A stretch of DNA of 64,000 nt from Molanna angustata (GCA_963576475.1 OY754981.1:25691411-25755410), one strand, 5' to 3'. Counted from the stretch's first letter, positions 44,165-54,402 are shown. Numbers and translations are program-made. Notes: generated by a model not told the origin, from the sequence alone.

Positions 44165-45615
44165 GCAATGAATGATAAAAAGCTAACAATCCTCACATTG
44201 CTTGACTTCAGTAGTGCGTTTAATTCAGTAGACTTTGATATTTTACTCGCAAAACTTTCCTCACTCAATTTAGCACAACCAGTACTGACATGGTTCAAAG
44301 ATTATCTATATAATCGCACACAAGCTATTAAAACGGCGGAAAAAATATCTGATCATATCACTCTTAAGGCTGGGGTCCCTCAAGGTGGTGTCTTGTCTCC
44401 TCTTCTATTCTCTATCTTTATAAACTCAATAACTCACAAATTAAAGTGTCAGTACCATCTCTTTGCAGACGATCTTCAACTGTATATTCAATTTAATGTG
44501 AATGAGTATGTTGATGCTATTAATATTATGAACGAAGATCTCAGCTTTATCTCATCATGGTCCTCCCAGAACGGTCTTCTTGTCAACCCGTCTAAATCTC
44601 AGGCTATTATCATTGGTAGTCCCCGATTGCTGTCTAAACTTAAAAATTCACCCCTCCCATCTCTTCAAATTAACAATCAACACATACCCTTCTCAAAAAT
44701 GGTGAAAAATCTTGGTATTCTTTTTGATGAAGATCTTTCGTGGCATGGACAGATTTCTCATGTCAGTAAAACTCTGTTTTATAATATCCATTCTCTCAAT
44801 AGATTGAAGAACTTTCTTCCAATACATTGTAAAATTACATTAGCTCAATCCTTACTTCTTCCATTGCTTGACTACGGTGATGTGTGTTATCTGGATGCCA
44901 ATCAAGAATTATTAAATAAACTGGAACGATTACAGAATGTCTGTATACGGTTCATTTACAATCTTAAAAAATATGATCATGTTTCGACTTGTAGAAATAT
45001 ACTTCGTTGGCCAAAGATACGAGATCGTCGTAACATTCACATTCTGTCATTACTTTATAAGACTATTTATGATCCCTATTCACCACAATATTTAAAAAAT
45101 AAAGTCGTTTTCTTGTCAAGTCACGGCCTATCCCTTCGATCTGCTGAACGTACTACACTAGCTATCCCCATTCACAATACAGAAATTTTCAGCTCCTCTT
45201 TTCAAGTACAATCAGCTAGACTATGGAATGACCTAAGTGATGAAGTAACGTCATCTCAATCCATTCAAATATTTAAAGGTAAATTAAAAAAACTTTATTT
45301 GTCAAATAGTTCCTAATTTCCTTCTATATCCTTCCGTAACCTCCTTTTCCTCTTTGCTATGATCAGTGTTATTTTTATTGTTCTTTTATTTTTAAACTCT
45401 CTTTTCATTTTTTTCTCTTTGTAATTTTGTTTTTATATTTCTTACTCTTTTATGTTATTTTTTATCAATTTATTTCTCACTTAATTAGTACTGTACCAAT
45501 TTAACTAAGAGACTTCACGTTGCTCGGGTTGGTTGGAAGAAATTGCCTTATGGCAATAAACCTGCCTTTGTACACATGTACATAAATTATATAAATAAAT
45601 AAATAAATAAATAAT
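44165..45615 (+). mobile_element. 5'-truncated CR1-group LINE with 3' tail
   Basis: The insert starts within the RT domain and ends in a (taaa)n simple-repeat tail at about 45594. The 3' UTR end (ttggttggaagaaattgcct, atggcaataa) is shared with short tails at 5895 and 26045 and, in part, with SINE 1. No target duplication was identified. Confidence 0.75.
44168..45316 (+). CDS. Reverse transcriptase, C-terminal two thirds, CR1-group LINE
   Basis: A 382-residue open frame. RT motifs: LLDFSSAFNSVD (D13), GVPQGGVLSPLLF (69-81) and the catalytic FADD (99-102). The C-terminal part has the block RRNIHILSLLYKTIYDPYSP and ends RLWNDLSDEV...FKGKLKKLY, typical of CR1/L2-like LINE ends (Daphne- or Kiri-like is possible). 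The endonuclease and RT fingers are missing, so it starts in mid-domain and the first ATG is accidental. No stops or frameshifts in 1.15 kb suggest a fairly young copy. It cannot act alone. Confidence 0.88.
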   Translation: MNDKKLTILTLLDFSSAFNSVDFDILLAKLSSLNLAQPVLTWFKDYLYNRTQAIKTAEKISDHITLKAGVPQGGVLSPLLFSIFINSITHKLKCQYHLFADDLQLYIQFNVNEYVDAINIMNEDLSFISSWSSQNGLLVNPSKSQAIIIGSPRLLSKLKNSPLPSLQINNQHIPFSKMVKNLGILFDEDLSWHGQISHVSKTLFYNIHSLNRLKNFLPIHCKITLAQSLLLPLLDYGDVCYLDANQELLNKLERLQNVCIRFIYNLKKYDHVSTCRNILRWPKIRDRRNIHILSLLYKTIYDPYSPQYLKNKVVFLSSHGLSLRSAERTTLAIPIHNTEIFSSSFQVQSARLWNDLSDEVTSSQSIQIFKGKLKKLYLSNSS

Positions 45616-48274
45616 TAGATCAATACGATATAACTCAATAGTTTGGAGTCCTTGTTATACGTACTATTCATATTTCCAATATTGAGATAGTTCAAAACAA
45701 GTTTTTGAGGTACATTAATTTTAAGATGAGAATCCAGTCTACTGACATCAATTATGAATTACTGAGATCATTTTGCTCTCTTGATGCATTGGAGATAGCT
45801 GATCTTGCTTCGAGGATTACTGAAAGATAGGTGGTGAGAATATAGAAAAATGGTATTGTAGATTGTCCTCGCCTTTTGTCACAGATTCACTTACGTGTAC
45901 CGTCAAGACTCAGTCGCAATAGTGAATGTTTCGCCTTACAAAATGTCTACACTAACTATTTGTTTAGCTCACCAATGCAGAGACTTCCAAGACTTGCAAA
46001 TAAGTTTGAGCAGATCGATGTCTTTCCATTGGGTCATGGTGCATACAAGAGTTTGTTGTTACATTTTTAAGTTGCACTGTTTCTGCTGCTGATTTGTGTA
46101 CGGTTTTTTTTATATCTTTTTTTTTAATTTAGTTGCTTCAGACATTATTTTATTGACTTTTTTGTTATATTAGCAGTAACATGGAGGGGGTGAAGGAACA
46201 TTGTACTCACGTCAAAATGTAAATACCAAACCAATGAATATACGATTGTAAAATATTCGTATAAAATTGATTTTCGCCTAGTATTTCATGTTCTATTTTG
46301 AATTAGTATCGAAAACACACGTTCTATTGAGAAACAAAAGCATACTACTGTATTTTATATAATCTAGTATGTATCCACGCAGATTCCTGGAGTTATCTGT
46401 CACTTTGTACAATCTACAAACTAAATCATAATATACGTGAATAAATCTGTGACTTGAGATTTGAGATCTGTATAACATTCCATTCCATTGTATTGTGTTG
46501 ATTGATATATTATCCCTGTCCAAACAACATAATTCCTTTATGTCAAAATAATCACATATTTTCCCTCATTTCCTATATTATACTCCAAATGCCTTACATA
46601 CTCTTATTATTCGATTATAATTCATCTATCTCCAGTGGGGACACACATCGGTTCTCAATCTTTTTTTTTAAATACATGAATTTCGTGAATTCTTGTGATT
46701 TTAAAAGTAATAATTCAAAATGTGTTATTTCAACAATTATAAATATTTTTATATTTCTTTACTTTTATCTCTACCTTAATCTCTAATCATGTCTATTTTC
46801 CTTAGTAACTTCTGTATGGAAAATAATGTGATTACACATATAGGTACATCAACTATTGCAGAACTAACTTTAGACGCAACGCTACTTTACCGCGTGCTAT
46901 AAAGTGCACAATTCTAAGTTTGCGATGCAAGTAGATATATTCAATAATAACTATAAAAAGTTATACAATGACGTGATGTATAAAATAAAATAAAGGAAGA
47001 AAGGAGGAGAGGTTGGGAAATAGGAGAAATGTCATCACTGTTGTAGGTCGTGTAACACTCTTAATACATCATGACGATATTGTATATTGTTGTTATAATA
47101 TGAAGGATCACTTTCAGCTGGTGCTAATTCACGCTTCAATTTTATTGGGTGTACAGATTGTTGTATACTTCTTTTATATTAATGTACTTTTCTTTCTGTA
47201 TTCCTGTTTTGTTTCCTATCAAAATAAATAAATAAACTTATATATAATACATATATTTAACTTACGTATATGTGTAATGTGTAAATGTTTTTTTCTCTTA
47301 ACAATTAAATTAAATAAATTACATTAAATTAATAGTAATGAAAAAAATTCCTGAAATAAAAAAAATTAAATCGACGTAATTTTCTTTATTCATTTTATGT
47401 ACAACTAGTGTAAAAAATCGAATCAACTGTCATAAACCAATAATTTCAAATTATCGTGGTTATAAATTATAAAATTAAATTAAATAAACTGTTTCACTAC
47501 TACTTTTTGTAACAGGACAACCGTTTTGTCTGGAGAAGGTTGTAAAATATAAACTGCAGCTCAGTTAACTAAATATACGTATTAAGAGTTCTCTGATGAA
47601 TACACCACATGATACTAGTTGACTCTTTATAAAGCAAGAAACAAAAATAACTTGAATATTACAAATCACTTTTAAATTCTTATCTTACCAATTCAAATGC
47701 ATTTGAAATTATGGATCACCACTGAATTCTACACTTCACTTCTATTTCAACTGATCCAGTAATTCAAATGGAAGTAAAAATGAAAGAACACGAGATCACC
47801 ACCAATATTTCAGAACCGGCCCAAGTCTAGAGTTGATTCCTTTTCTTGTTATAATTATAGTACGTACCATAAGTTGTAAAATTGTGTTTCTTAATGTAAT
47901 GTAATTAATCTGCTTTTTGCGAGTCAAATCCATTAATGGTAAAGGGAACTCATTATATTAATTACGCCATTCCGTGAACATCCCTTCTTCGGCTTTATTA
48001 CTAAATAAATGATAGTAGAAACCAAAGATGGAAGAGGCTTCCATGTTTTATATCTACATAATTACCTTAAAAGATACTTTTACTAATTGTACATAACTTG
48101 CCCTTCACCGCGTGCCAACAAATAATGTAAAACAATCATTAACCCAAGACTATTCTCGGTGGAGAAATTGAAAATTGATCTGCCAATAATTTCTTGCAGT
48201 CCTTAGTTTTTCTAAGTAAGGGCATATGTGCATATTTATTACATATTCACTTTATTTATATCAAAGAATAATAA
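45616..48274. other. AT-rich DNA, nothing recognised
   Basis: About 2.6 kb. Several short open frames (45876, 46502, 47013) have no motif or codon pattern to support them. Confidence 0.5.
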
Positions 48275-48668
48275 ATTATCGACCTTCGTGGCTCAGTTAG
48301 TTAGATATCTGACTCCTAAGCAAAAGATTCAGTTTTTTTTTTTAATGAATATGTCCTTGTTAAACAAGTACATATACATCTTCCTACGTTCCCTAAAAGA
48401 AGCAAATAAATGCTTGTGCTTAGGTGAACGAAATCGGTCGAGGCAGGATTCGAACTCGTGTCCACTCGATTACTAGCCCAGCGCGGTAACCGCTCTGCCA
48501 CCGACCCATCTAAATGGGACACAATTTATATCTATCGTCTCACAGTTCAGTCTGAATCTGTGAGACGATAGATATCACCAATATGTAGCAACTTGTTATT
48601 GGGTGTCTGTTAAATAACTATTTTACATTTTATAAGACATAATAGTTGACCGAGAAGCGTTACAAAAA
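48275..48668 (+). repeat. SINE family 3 split by SINE 2
   Basis: The head cgaccttcgtggctcagtta is at 48280. The body resumes after 48512 with gtctgaatctgtgagacgat, caacttgttattgggtg and ttgaccgagaagcg. SINE 2 lies between. Confidence 0.75.
48333..48511 (-). repeat. SINE family 2 nested in SINE 3
   Basis: A minus-strand copy with both promoter boxes and a T run at 48333 (A tail). Its position between the two parts of a SINE 3 shows it is the younger insertion. Confidence 0.88.
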
Positions 48669-48784
48669 AAATACCATTAACTATATGTAACTGTTTCGAG
48701 GTTATATATTTTTTAATAAAAAGGATGCATCTATTTTTCTAAGAACCTCTTTTGTTAAATATTTACATACATACATACATACAT

Positions 48785-49075
48785 ATCATCACGCCATGTC
48801 CCTCGCGGGGTAGGCAGAGGGAACCAAACGCCACTCATATCTATCTTGACACACATTCATCGCCTCGTCGACATTCATACATCGTCTTATACATGCTTCT
48901 GACTTTCTGTCTTTCAAAATACCGTTCACATGTTCGTGCCATCCCTTCCTTGGGCGTCCCCAACCTGTCATTCCATTCCTGTCCGCAATGTATATTTTCT
49001 TCGTCAGGCGTTCCTCATTCATTCTCGCCATGTGGCCAAACCATCTCAATGTATTCACTTTCATTCTATTAATGA
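48785..49075 (-). pseudogene. RTE-like LINE C-terminus and 3' tail
   Basis: The minus frame reads LRWFGHMARMNEERLTKKIY, GRPRKGWHEHVNGILKDR, RRCMNVDEAMNVCQDRYEWR and ends AYPARDMA before a stop. A catacatacatacat tail lies at 48767. 91 residues, longest of its family here, with no lesion in that span. 5'-truncated. Confidence 0.82.
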
Positions 49076-49559
49076 AATCTTTCTTTAAAAATAAAAATAT
49101 TTAAAAACCATAAATTCATTCGATTTTCAAGCATTATTCGAATTCGACATCTTTCACACACCAATTATTTTTTGCCAATTTTATCTCGAATCAAAAAGGC
49201 CACGATAGTGTTAGTATATTATTTATATTTTGACGTGTTCCTGCACTAAAACTTGTAAACCCACAAATTGTGAAAACGACCGAACGGTTAACCATAAAAT
49301 TCGTAATAAAGTATCTCGATATTAACTTGGCTCTCCTTCACCACTACTGTATAGACAATATTTAGAATTTATTACAAAAATATTTTATTTGGCACTCAAA
49401 TACTTGTGGCTATTTACACTTCAACGCGCTTACTGATAATTTGATGACTTGGGTGACTACGTATCGAGCCTTTACGATGCATAAAAACCAGTGGGATTTT
49501 GTAGTCAACGATAAACTTGCTACTGCGTATATTTTATTTTTCTTGTGTTGGTTATCGAG
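49076..49559. other. AT-rich DNA
   Basis: Nothing recognised. Confidence 0.5.
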
Positions 49560-49710
49560 CAACTAACAAGTTGCCACATTCAGAACACGTTTATCGTCTC
49601 ACAAATCCAGACTAAAAATACCATTTAAAACTGTGTCTCTACCGGAAATCGAACCCGGGACCTTTAGCTCAGGAATCAGATATCTAACTTACTGAGCTAC
49701 GAAGGTCGGC
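49560..49710 (-). repeat. SINE family 3, inverted
   Basis: Plus-strand text caacaagttgcc-like, tatcgtctcacaaatccaga, gaaatcgaacccgggacc and actgagctacgaaggtcg is the exact inverse order of the plus-strand SINE 3 copies. Confidence 0.85.
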
Positions 49711-49805
49711 GATTTTCTAAATTTATACATACACACACATACCATCACGTCATGTCCCTCGTGTTGTAAGCTGGGAGAACCGAACGCCACTTTTTTTCTG
49801 TAACG

Positions 49806-49842
49806 TGTCATTTAGCTCCAGAAAAGAAACAAGAAAAGATTA
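49806..49842 (+). repeat. Fragment of the 15613-type MITE
   Basis: acgtgtcatttagctccaga and aaagaaacaagaaaag match 15628-15662. Truncated by the SINE that follows. Confidence 0.5.
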
Positions 49843-49847
49843 CTCAA

Positions 49848-50036
49848 TGCCGACCGCCGTGGCACGTTCGGTTTCTGTTCGATTCCCAGCAGAGTAGAAA
49901 TTTATTTTAATTCTTTTCTCACGCAAATATTGCTTCTCTGAGCTGGAAACACTGGTTAGTTGGAAGAAATTGTCATACGGCAATAAACTCGCCACTTGAG
50001 CAGGGTGCAAGGGGGGCTGATACGCAGCCATCACCT
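49848..50036 (+). repeat. SINE family 1, head partly deleted
   Basis: Begins atgccgaccgccgtggcac, then skips to gttcggtttctgttcgattc (the region between the boxes is lost). It continues through acgcaaatattgcttctctg to ggaagaaattgtcatacggc and aagggggg. Confidence 0.85.
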
Positions 50037-50223
50037 CGTCTGATATACGTCCGTCTGTTGTTCACGCTTCTAAAATTTCCGTCTTTCAGAATATCGTTCA
50101 CATGGTCGTGCCATCCCTTTCTTGGGCGGCCCCGACCTCTCATTCCATTCCTGTCCGCACTGAATATTTTCTACATTTTTAATTTAGTTATTTATTTATT
50201 TAATTGTTGGCGTAAATCGACAC

Positions 50224-50530
50224 ATTTTTTTAAGAATGACTATGGCCTTGTAACAAGTACATATAATAAATAAATAAATAATAAACACTTCCTTGCACCC
50301 TGCGCAAGTGGCGAGTTTATTGCCGTATGGCAATTTCTTCCAAATAACCAGTGTTTCCAGCCCAGAGAAGCAATATTTGCGTGAGAAATGAATTTAAATA
50401 AATTTCTCCTCTGCTGGGAATCGAACCCAGGACGCCCGCACAGAAACCGAACGGCTTACCACTGTGCCACGGCGGTCGGCCGTGTAATCATATACATCCT
50501 CATATTAAACATTCTCTAAACTAAGCATAT
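50224..50530 (-). repeat. SINE family 2, old copy split by SINE 1
   Basis: Tail part 50224-50268 (ttgtaacaagtacatata) and middle part 50490-50530 (catatacatcctcatattaa, aagcatatgct) are collinear with other SINE 2 copies. SINE 1 separates them. Confidence 0.6.
50288..50480 (-). repeat. SINE family 1, full-length reference copy
   Basis: On the minus strand: head gccgaccgccgtggcacagt, A box tggcacagtgg, B box gggttcgattcc, then gagaaatttatttaaattca, gcaaatattgcttctctggg, ttggaagaaattgccatacg, gcaataaactcgccacttgc and a (ttta)n tail. tRNA-derived with an internal pol III promoter. The 3' third resembles the CR1-group LINE end at 45527. Confidence 0.92.
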
Positions 50531-50616
50531 GCTTTTTGATAAATTGTTGATAAATGATAATATTAAATACTTAACTACACTTTATTCAACTTTATTCCAC
50601 TATATAATATGCAATT

Positions 50617-50659
50617 TACCTTTAACGCGTTTCGCTGAAAGAGCATCTACAGAATGGTA
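50617..50659 (-). ncRNA. Hammerhead-like motif with strong stem I
   Basis: The minus strand reads taccatt, ctgtaga, t, a gct-ctttc-agc stem II, gaaacgcgtt, then aaaggta. Stem I pairs at six of seven positions (taccatt with aaaggta). The core differs from consensus at one base (T for A6 in CTGANGA). GAAA and the two-pair stem III are intact. One extra base precedes stem II, as in the 18554 copy. Confidence 0.45.
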
Positions 50660-50719
50660 CTTATGTGTTTGTAGACCTTTCAATTATGTACTAAAATATA
50701 TAGTGGGATAAAGTTAAAT

Positions 50720-50831
50720 TTCTTTCCCCTTAGCGTTTTTGTCCCGTTTCTATCGGGCCCCGCCCAGATTCGAACCGTCGACCTCACGCATATGAGGCGA
50801 CAACCTTACCGCTGTGCTATCACCGCTCCAA
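50720..50831 (-). repeat. Short tRNA-derived retroposon with target duplication
   Basis: The minus strand carries a tRNA-like sequence with A box (tagcacagcgg) and B box (acggttcgaatct), and an anticodon loop that could read CAT. ataaagttaaat is directly repeated at 50708-50719 and 50835-50846. Stems are imperfect, so it is a SINE or tRNA pseudogene rather than a working tRNA. Confidence 0.7.
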
Positions 50832-50879
50832 GGAATAAAGTTAAATATTGTGCTATTATTTTAAGTATTTAATATTGCC

Positions 50880-51591
50880 ATTTATAATTTAATTTCAGCG
50901 AGAATAGAAATCGAGAAATTTGAAATAATTTGTTGTTCATTTTAAATAGATCAAATGAGTATTGAGTCGTATTTCCTGTCCAACTAGGAGAATGGAAACA
51001 TTTCTAATTGGTCTCTCTGAGAAATGACTTTAGGTTAGCAATTAAGAAACTAATTATAACGATGCCACAGTATAAATGTGTGTATTGTATGTATATAGTT
51101 ATATTATGTACATTGTACCTACATATTATGTAACTACTAACTACCTGGTCGGGATTTGTCTTATCTACTAAACAAAAGGTGGGAATCTTGCAAAATATTG
51201 CAGGTCATGTGACCTACATAATGTAAATAAACATAAATCACTATAGCATTATAGGAATGTTATTTGTGTACCGTTTTTTTACGCAAGAAAAACTTTTACA
51301 CTGCGGGCATAATATAACGTACTTCAACGTACTATACACATTGCAAAATTTCAGGAGTATTAATGTACATATTTTTCATACATACATATACCTCGCCCAG
51401 CGAAAGATTGCGGCTGACATAACCTGTGCATCAACCAATTTTAGTGTAGAAAAATACTCTTATTTGTATTAATCAACGTTGATCGACTTTCGACGTTGTG
51501 CAGCGAATTACGTGTCACTTTTTCCCTGACCTTGCATCCATAGATTTTTAACAACGCTTTATACAACTGTCACCCGCAATCTCTTGTTTGT
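50880..51591. other. AT-rich DNA
   Basis: Nothing recognised. Confidence 0.5.
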
Positions 51592-51775
51592 CGAGTCCTA
51601 CCATCATGCCATGTTCCTCACGGGGGTAGGCAGAGAGAAACGAACGCCACTTACTCCTATCTTGAGATACATTCATCGCCTCGTCAACATTCATACATCG
51701 TCTTATACATGTTCGTCTGTTGTTCACGCTTCTAACATTTCCGTCTTTCAAAATACCGATCACATATATTTCATA
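51592..51775 (-). pseudogene. RTE-like LINE tail, shortest copy
   Basis: The minus frame reads GILKDGNVRSVNNRRTC, RRCMNVDEAMNVSQDRSKWR and SAYPREEHG. The usual ARDMA end is altered by an indel, so the frame runs on. Confidence 0.7.
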
Positions 51776-51924
51776 TAATATTATAATATGATTGATTGAT
51801 AAATATTATTTCAAATATTGCATTTTTTGCAGAGTTATTGCATCATTTTATAGTCACTGTAGTATTTTTATGCTTTTTAATAACTGTATCGGTAATAATA
51901 ATTTTTGTACTCCTGAATTTACTT

Positions 51925-52000
51925 AGGTGGTAGAGTGGTTCGAATCCTCCCACGACCGATTTCGTTCACCTATAGCACAAGCATTTATGCTTAATTTAAT
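51925..52000 (+). repeat. SINE family 2, internally deleted
   Basis: aggtggtagagtggttcgaa fuses the A box directly to the B box, removing the anticodon region. It then continues gatttcgttcacctatagca and aagcatttatgctta. Confidence 0.75.
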
Positions 52001-52804
52001 TAAAAATCAATTGCAAAATTCAAAAGATGAAGTTAAATAAAAGTGTGTAAAATAATGATTTACGTCAAAACTAGATTTTATTATACATAACATAAAGCAA
52101 AAGTTCCGGTTTTGTTAATCAATATTTTATTTGACACTCTCAACTATTTTGTGAAATATTTAAAAACCTATTTCAGGTTTAAAAGCTCGCCAGTGAATTG
52201 CTGGCAGGCATTTGAACGATAAAACCAAAAGCTTTACAATCTATAAAATTTCCACGAGCTTTGATATTTCGATATTTGTCATATCAATAATATACCAAAC
52301 AGGTCATTCAAATCCACATTAATTGACGTTAAATTCAGATAGTGTCATTCACATTGACTCTCGAATTTAAATGCAATCGATTGTTTAATAAATCATGTCA
52401 TGATTTTATATTTGACAAACTTTAATATTCACGTTACATGTACATTATATGTACATTAGAAAAAAATAATAAATAAGAAGTATGCTTATTTATCATTCCC
52501 ATTTATGATTCTCAAATGAAAAAATATACAGATCGTACAAGATTCGCGGCCAAATATTTAAGCTGAAAATATTTTTCCCGCGAACATCGTTGAAATTCTA
52601 TATATTTATTACGACATCGCTATCTCGCTATTGGGCGATAAATTGAAGTCGGTTCAATCTGTACAAATATTACTAAAAAACTAAGTATTAAGAATTAAAA
52701 ATTAAGTATTTTCTAACATTAATTTTAAACATGGTTCCTTCATTTTCCTCCTTCCTTTAGTCAATCTGCATATTTTCATTCATTACGTTTGGCTTTTATT
52801 GTTA
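52001..52804. other. AT-rich DNA
   Basis: Nothing recognised. Confidence 0.5.
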
Positions 52805-52975
52805 GGCGTCCTGAGATCGGTTCCAAGTAGGAGAAATTCATTACGCAAATATTGCTTCTCTGGGCACTAGAGTGATTACAGTTTAATAATAATAAACACT
52901 GGTTTGTTGGAAGAAATTTGCATACGGCAATAAAATCGCCATTTTCGCAAGATGCAAATAAGTGCTTTTTAACAG
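52805..52975 (+). repeat. SINE family 1, decayed
   Basis: ggcgtcctgagatcggttcc (damaged B box), acgcaaatattgcttctctg, ttggaagaaatttgcatacg and gcaataaaatcgcc appear in order, with a short insertion of taataataa before the tail. Confidence 0.75.
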
Positions 52976-53069
52976 TTTTCGATTTGTCGATTAAGTCGGT
53001 TTCTAATTTGTGGAATTCTATAATAATTAAAAAAATTATGAACACATATTATTTCACAAAGTATATCTT

Positions 53070-53225
53070 ATAGGGCCATAATCAATTGGTTGTTGTTTGT
53101 TGCTTATAAGGCCATAATCAACTGGTTGTTGTTTGTTGCTTATGTATAAGGCCATAATCAACTGGTTGTTGGTTGTTGCTTACAAGGCCATAATCAACTG
53201 GACCAGTTAATTATGGCCTTATAAA
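53070..53225. repeat. Tandem copies with a fold-back end
   Basis: ggccataatcaactggttg (first copy caattgg) starts at about 53073, 53110, 53150 and 53186. The last copy runs directly into its own inverse (ccagttaattatggcctt). It resembles the end of a MITE duplicated in tandem. Confidence 0.75.
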
Positions 53226-53559
53226 CCGAAACAATCGACAGTAGACTATATAAATACTTTATGGAATAATGTGTGTTCATATTTTTTTCTGATTTAGTGT
53301 TTATTTTTATACTTTACCGTATCGAATTGACATTGAGTCTACGCGTTTGATACGTGGATTAAAAGTCACTGAATCATGGCATTAAAAAGTAAAATCACCT
53401 TTGTGAACTTGATTATACATTATTTGATAAATATATTTTTTAAGCTTCGTTTTTACATACCTATTTTTTGGGTTGTAATATAACTGCACTTCTTTTTTTA
53501 TCTTCTAAACATACTCAAACAACAAAAATAAACACATGATTTTAAAAGGGAAAATCAGT
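53226..53559. other. AT-rich spacer
   Basis: Nothing recognised. Confidence 0.5.
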
Positions 53560-53571
53560 CCGTAAAAACTT

Positions 53572-53811
53572 TTTTTTTTGCGGGTGGCAGTTCTTGAGGA
53601 GAACACAATTAGGCCAATTGGCCCTTTGTGATACCACAGTGGGGCTGTCCTCCCACTCACTCATCCCCCTTGAACCAGCCTGAGTGGCTAATGAATGTCA
53701 TAATGTCTCCGATGTCGGCCGACGCTATGTCAATTAAATCACCATAGAAGAAACTTCCCAAGAAACTTCTCCTAATTCTAGAGAGAGCAGGACAGTGACA
53801 GAGGAAGTGGA
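53572..53811 (-). mobile_element. 5'-truncated LINE with target duplication and poly-A
   Basis: ccgtaaaaactt is directly repeated at 53560-53571 and 53812-53823. The minus strand ends in an A tail (T run at 53572). Its frame reads HFLCHCPALSRIRRSFLGSF, then DIGDIMTFISHSGWFKGDE before a stop. This CX2C-type end with a C-terminal GWF is typical of RNase H-containing or R1/I-group LINE proteins. Only about 60 residues were copied. Confidence 0.85.
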
Positions 53812-53824
53812 CCGTAAAAACTTA

Positions 53825-54210
53825 TACATACATCGATTTTGTTCCGAAATCGTTATACATTATAGAGAATTTTTGCTATGGATTGAATAAACTTCCTTAT
53901 TTATGGGTTAGCTTGCATATCGGATAAAACTGTCAACATGATTTGCCGCACAACATAAATAATTTCTTTATCATACAATACCTAGTACGTACATATGATA
54001 TAACTATTACCTTACATATAATTCATACGTTAAAAAAAACTCCTCGTGATAAATTGAATTAATTCGTTTGTGAATTCATTTTTTTTTATAATGACAAATA
54101 TTTTGTTAGACTGAACGCGGTTTCTATCACTTGCTTACAAAATGTTCTTGGAAAAAAAATATTTATTTGTTATTTGCCTTGCCAACCTTGCTGTGTATTT
54201 GCCGTGACCA
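53825..54210. other. AT-rich spacer
   Basis: Nothing recognised. Confidence 0.5.
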
Positions 54211-54402
54211 GGGGGGGCAAGTCCGGTCAAACAGTGAAATCATGACCCTCGTGATTACCCATATCAATGGATACAATTATCATATGGAGTTCTATAACAC
54301 CTGAAGATATTATACAACTCCATATGATAATTATATCCATGATATAGGTAATGAAGAGGGTTTTGATTTTACTGTTTAACTGGACTTGCCCCCCCCCCCC
54401 CC
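54211..54402. mobile_element. Fold-back MITE with G-rich ends, about 190 bp
   Basis: The left arm gggggggcaagtccggtcaa and the right arm ...taactggacttgccccccc are inverted. The arms stay similar for about 80 bp (atcatatggagtt at the inner edge). The C run on the right is expanded to 14. Non-coding; superfamily unknown. Confidence 0.85.

Larger units (their letters stand above)
49735..50175 (-). pseudogene. RTE-like LINE tail split by SINE 1
   Basis: The 3' end (accatcacgtcatgtccctc, gaaccgaacgccac) lies at 49735-49795, and the next coding part (gttcacgcttctaaaatttc, cgttcacatggtcgtgccat) at 50040-50175. About 240 bp of foreign sequence separates them and some tail codons are missing. Confidence 0.65.
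50559..50876 (-). mobile_element. Inverted-repeat element with hammerhead-like motif
   Basis: Outer arms are a perfect 16 bp (aatattaaatacttaa at 50559, its inverse at 50861). Inner arms are 19 bp with one mismatch (aactttattccactatata at 50588, its inverse at 50697). A hammerhead-like motif lies between the inner arms, and a tRNA-derived insert (50720-50831) splits the right side. The layout resembles the 8818 element. Possibly Penelope-like termini; inference. Confidence 0.6.

Noticed and set aside
45876..47231. Small host proteins from several short open frames
   Set aside because: No start context, domain or splice pattern supports them, and such frames are expected by chance in AT-rich DNA.
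50755..50830. Functional tRNA gene
   Set aside because: The acceptor and anticodon stems pair imperfectly and a target duplication flanks it; better explained as a retroposed tRNA-derived element.
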